Positions 5,283 through 5,585 of a stretch of DNA of 5,585 nt are shown in pieces. The stretch's first letter is position 1. The number at the start of each line of letters is the position of its first letter. Both the position numbers and the translations under genes were made by a program. The notes under the pieces are model-generated. The model searched no databases and was not told the origin of the DNA. It saw nothing but the letters and a program-made list of their open reading frames with translations. Origin of the DNA: AC-32 sp046726435 (GTDB lineage: Bacteria; Actinomycetota; Thermoleophilia; Gaiellales; Gaiellaceae); contig JBKPAM010000162.1 of the NCBI GenBank assembly GCA_046726435.1, positions 1 through 5,585 of the forward strand, given 5' to 3'.

Positions 5283-5336
5283 GCTAACCGTCGGCGGCCT
5301 CATGGCGGGTACGCCTTCCGACCGTGAGGGTGGGAT

Positions 5337-5585
5337 TCATCTGCAGTCGTTCGACTCGCGGGCGTCGGCGCCTCGGCTCTGAAGGCCGCCGCCCGCAGGC
5401 TCGAGTAGCAGTAGCGCGAGCAGCGCCGCTCGCGGCGCGAGCTCCGAGATGAGGACGTGCTCGTCGGCCGCATGGGCACCGTTGCCAATGCAGCCGAGGC
5501 CGTCGAGCGTCGCGGTGTACCTGCTGGTTGTGTTCGCGTCCGACGCGCCGCCCACGCGTGGCGCCTCGGCAAGCTCGAGGCCGAG
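5337..5585 (-). CDS. M20-family metallopeptidase (glutamate carboxypeptidase-like), 5'-partial
   Basis: Eighty-two C-terminal residues are present; the rest lies to the right of the window. The catalytic-domain end is recognisable: RVGGASDANTTSRYTATLDG followed by LGCIGNGAHAADEHVLISEL. The GGASDAN turn and the GxGAHAxDE segment are M20 signatures, and that histidine corresponds to the last zinc ligand in carboxypeptidase G2-type enzymes. The enzymes are di-zinc hydrolases cleaving peptide or N-acyl bonds; the substrate cannot be told from this part. A helical LAPRAALLALLLLEP segment closes the domain, and a 20-residue polar tail (GGGLQSRGADARESNDCR) runs past the usual end. The gene converges on the broken dehydrogenase with 54 nt between stops and no clear terminator. 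Confidence 0.85.
   Translation of the reverse strand, partial: LGLELAEAPRVGGASDANTTSRYTATLDGLGCIGNGAHAADEHVLISELAPRAALLALLLLEPAGGGLQSRGADARESNDCR

Noticed and set aside
1..5585. tRNA, rRNA or CRISPR arrays
   Set aside because: No cloverleaf-like element, conserved rRNA sequence or regularly spaced repeat was found by eye on either strand.

Overview
The window comes from a high-GC actinobacterium, most likely a soil or freshwater member of the Thermoleophilia (Gaiellales/Solirubrobacterales). This is inferred from strongly G/C-ending codons, an F420-type luciferase-like oxidoreductase, and the style of the CorA, transposase and small housekeeping proteins. No RNA gene or CRISPR array is visible, and I see no intact novel multi-gene system.

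Left part (1-2165), mostly intact genes. It opens with the C-terminal three quarters of a universal stress protein (+). A small helical protein on the minus strand converges on it and overlaps its 3' end. Next is a GYD-domain protein (-) with a strong terminator hairpin, and a divergent intergenic region of about 170 bp carrying an inverted repeat. A complete CorA-type Mg2+/divalent-cation channel (+) follows. These genes do not form one operon: the strands alternate.

Middle part (2166-3546), about 1.4 kb of decayed DNA. Reading by eye gives four recognisable remnants: an orphan C-terminal fragment (+), the second half of a 2TM-domain membrane protein (-), a small protein broken by a TAG and a one-base deletion (+), and the C-terminal tail of a large serine recombinase broken by a TAG (+). 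I recognise nothing in 2318-2408, 2553-2731 or 3190-3312. A possible 50-codon minus-strand ORF (3313-3465) sits just before the next gene.

Right part (3547-5585). A complete LLM-class oxidoreductase (+) is followed by a truncated IS3/IS481-like transposase fused in frame to the last third of a dihydroorotate dehydrogenase-like gene. That second part then carries two single-base deletions. The window ends in the C-terminus of an M20 metallopeptidase (-), convergent with the broken gene.

The main theme is an island of gene remnants and mobile-element scars lying between conserved chromosomal genes. The scars include a recombinase tail, a transposase head and an IS-mediated deletion. The broken genes are still readable once one or two point changes are reversed, so the decay is recent, or some of the one-base gaps are sequencing or assembly errors.
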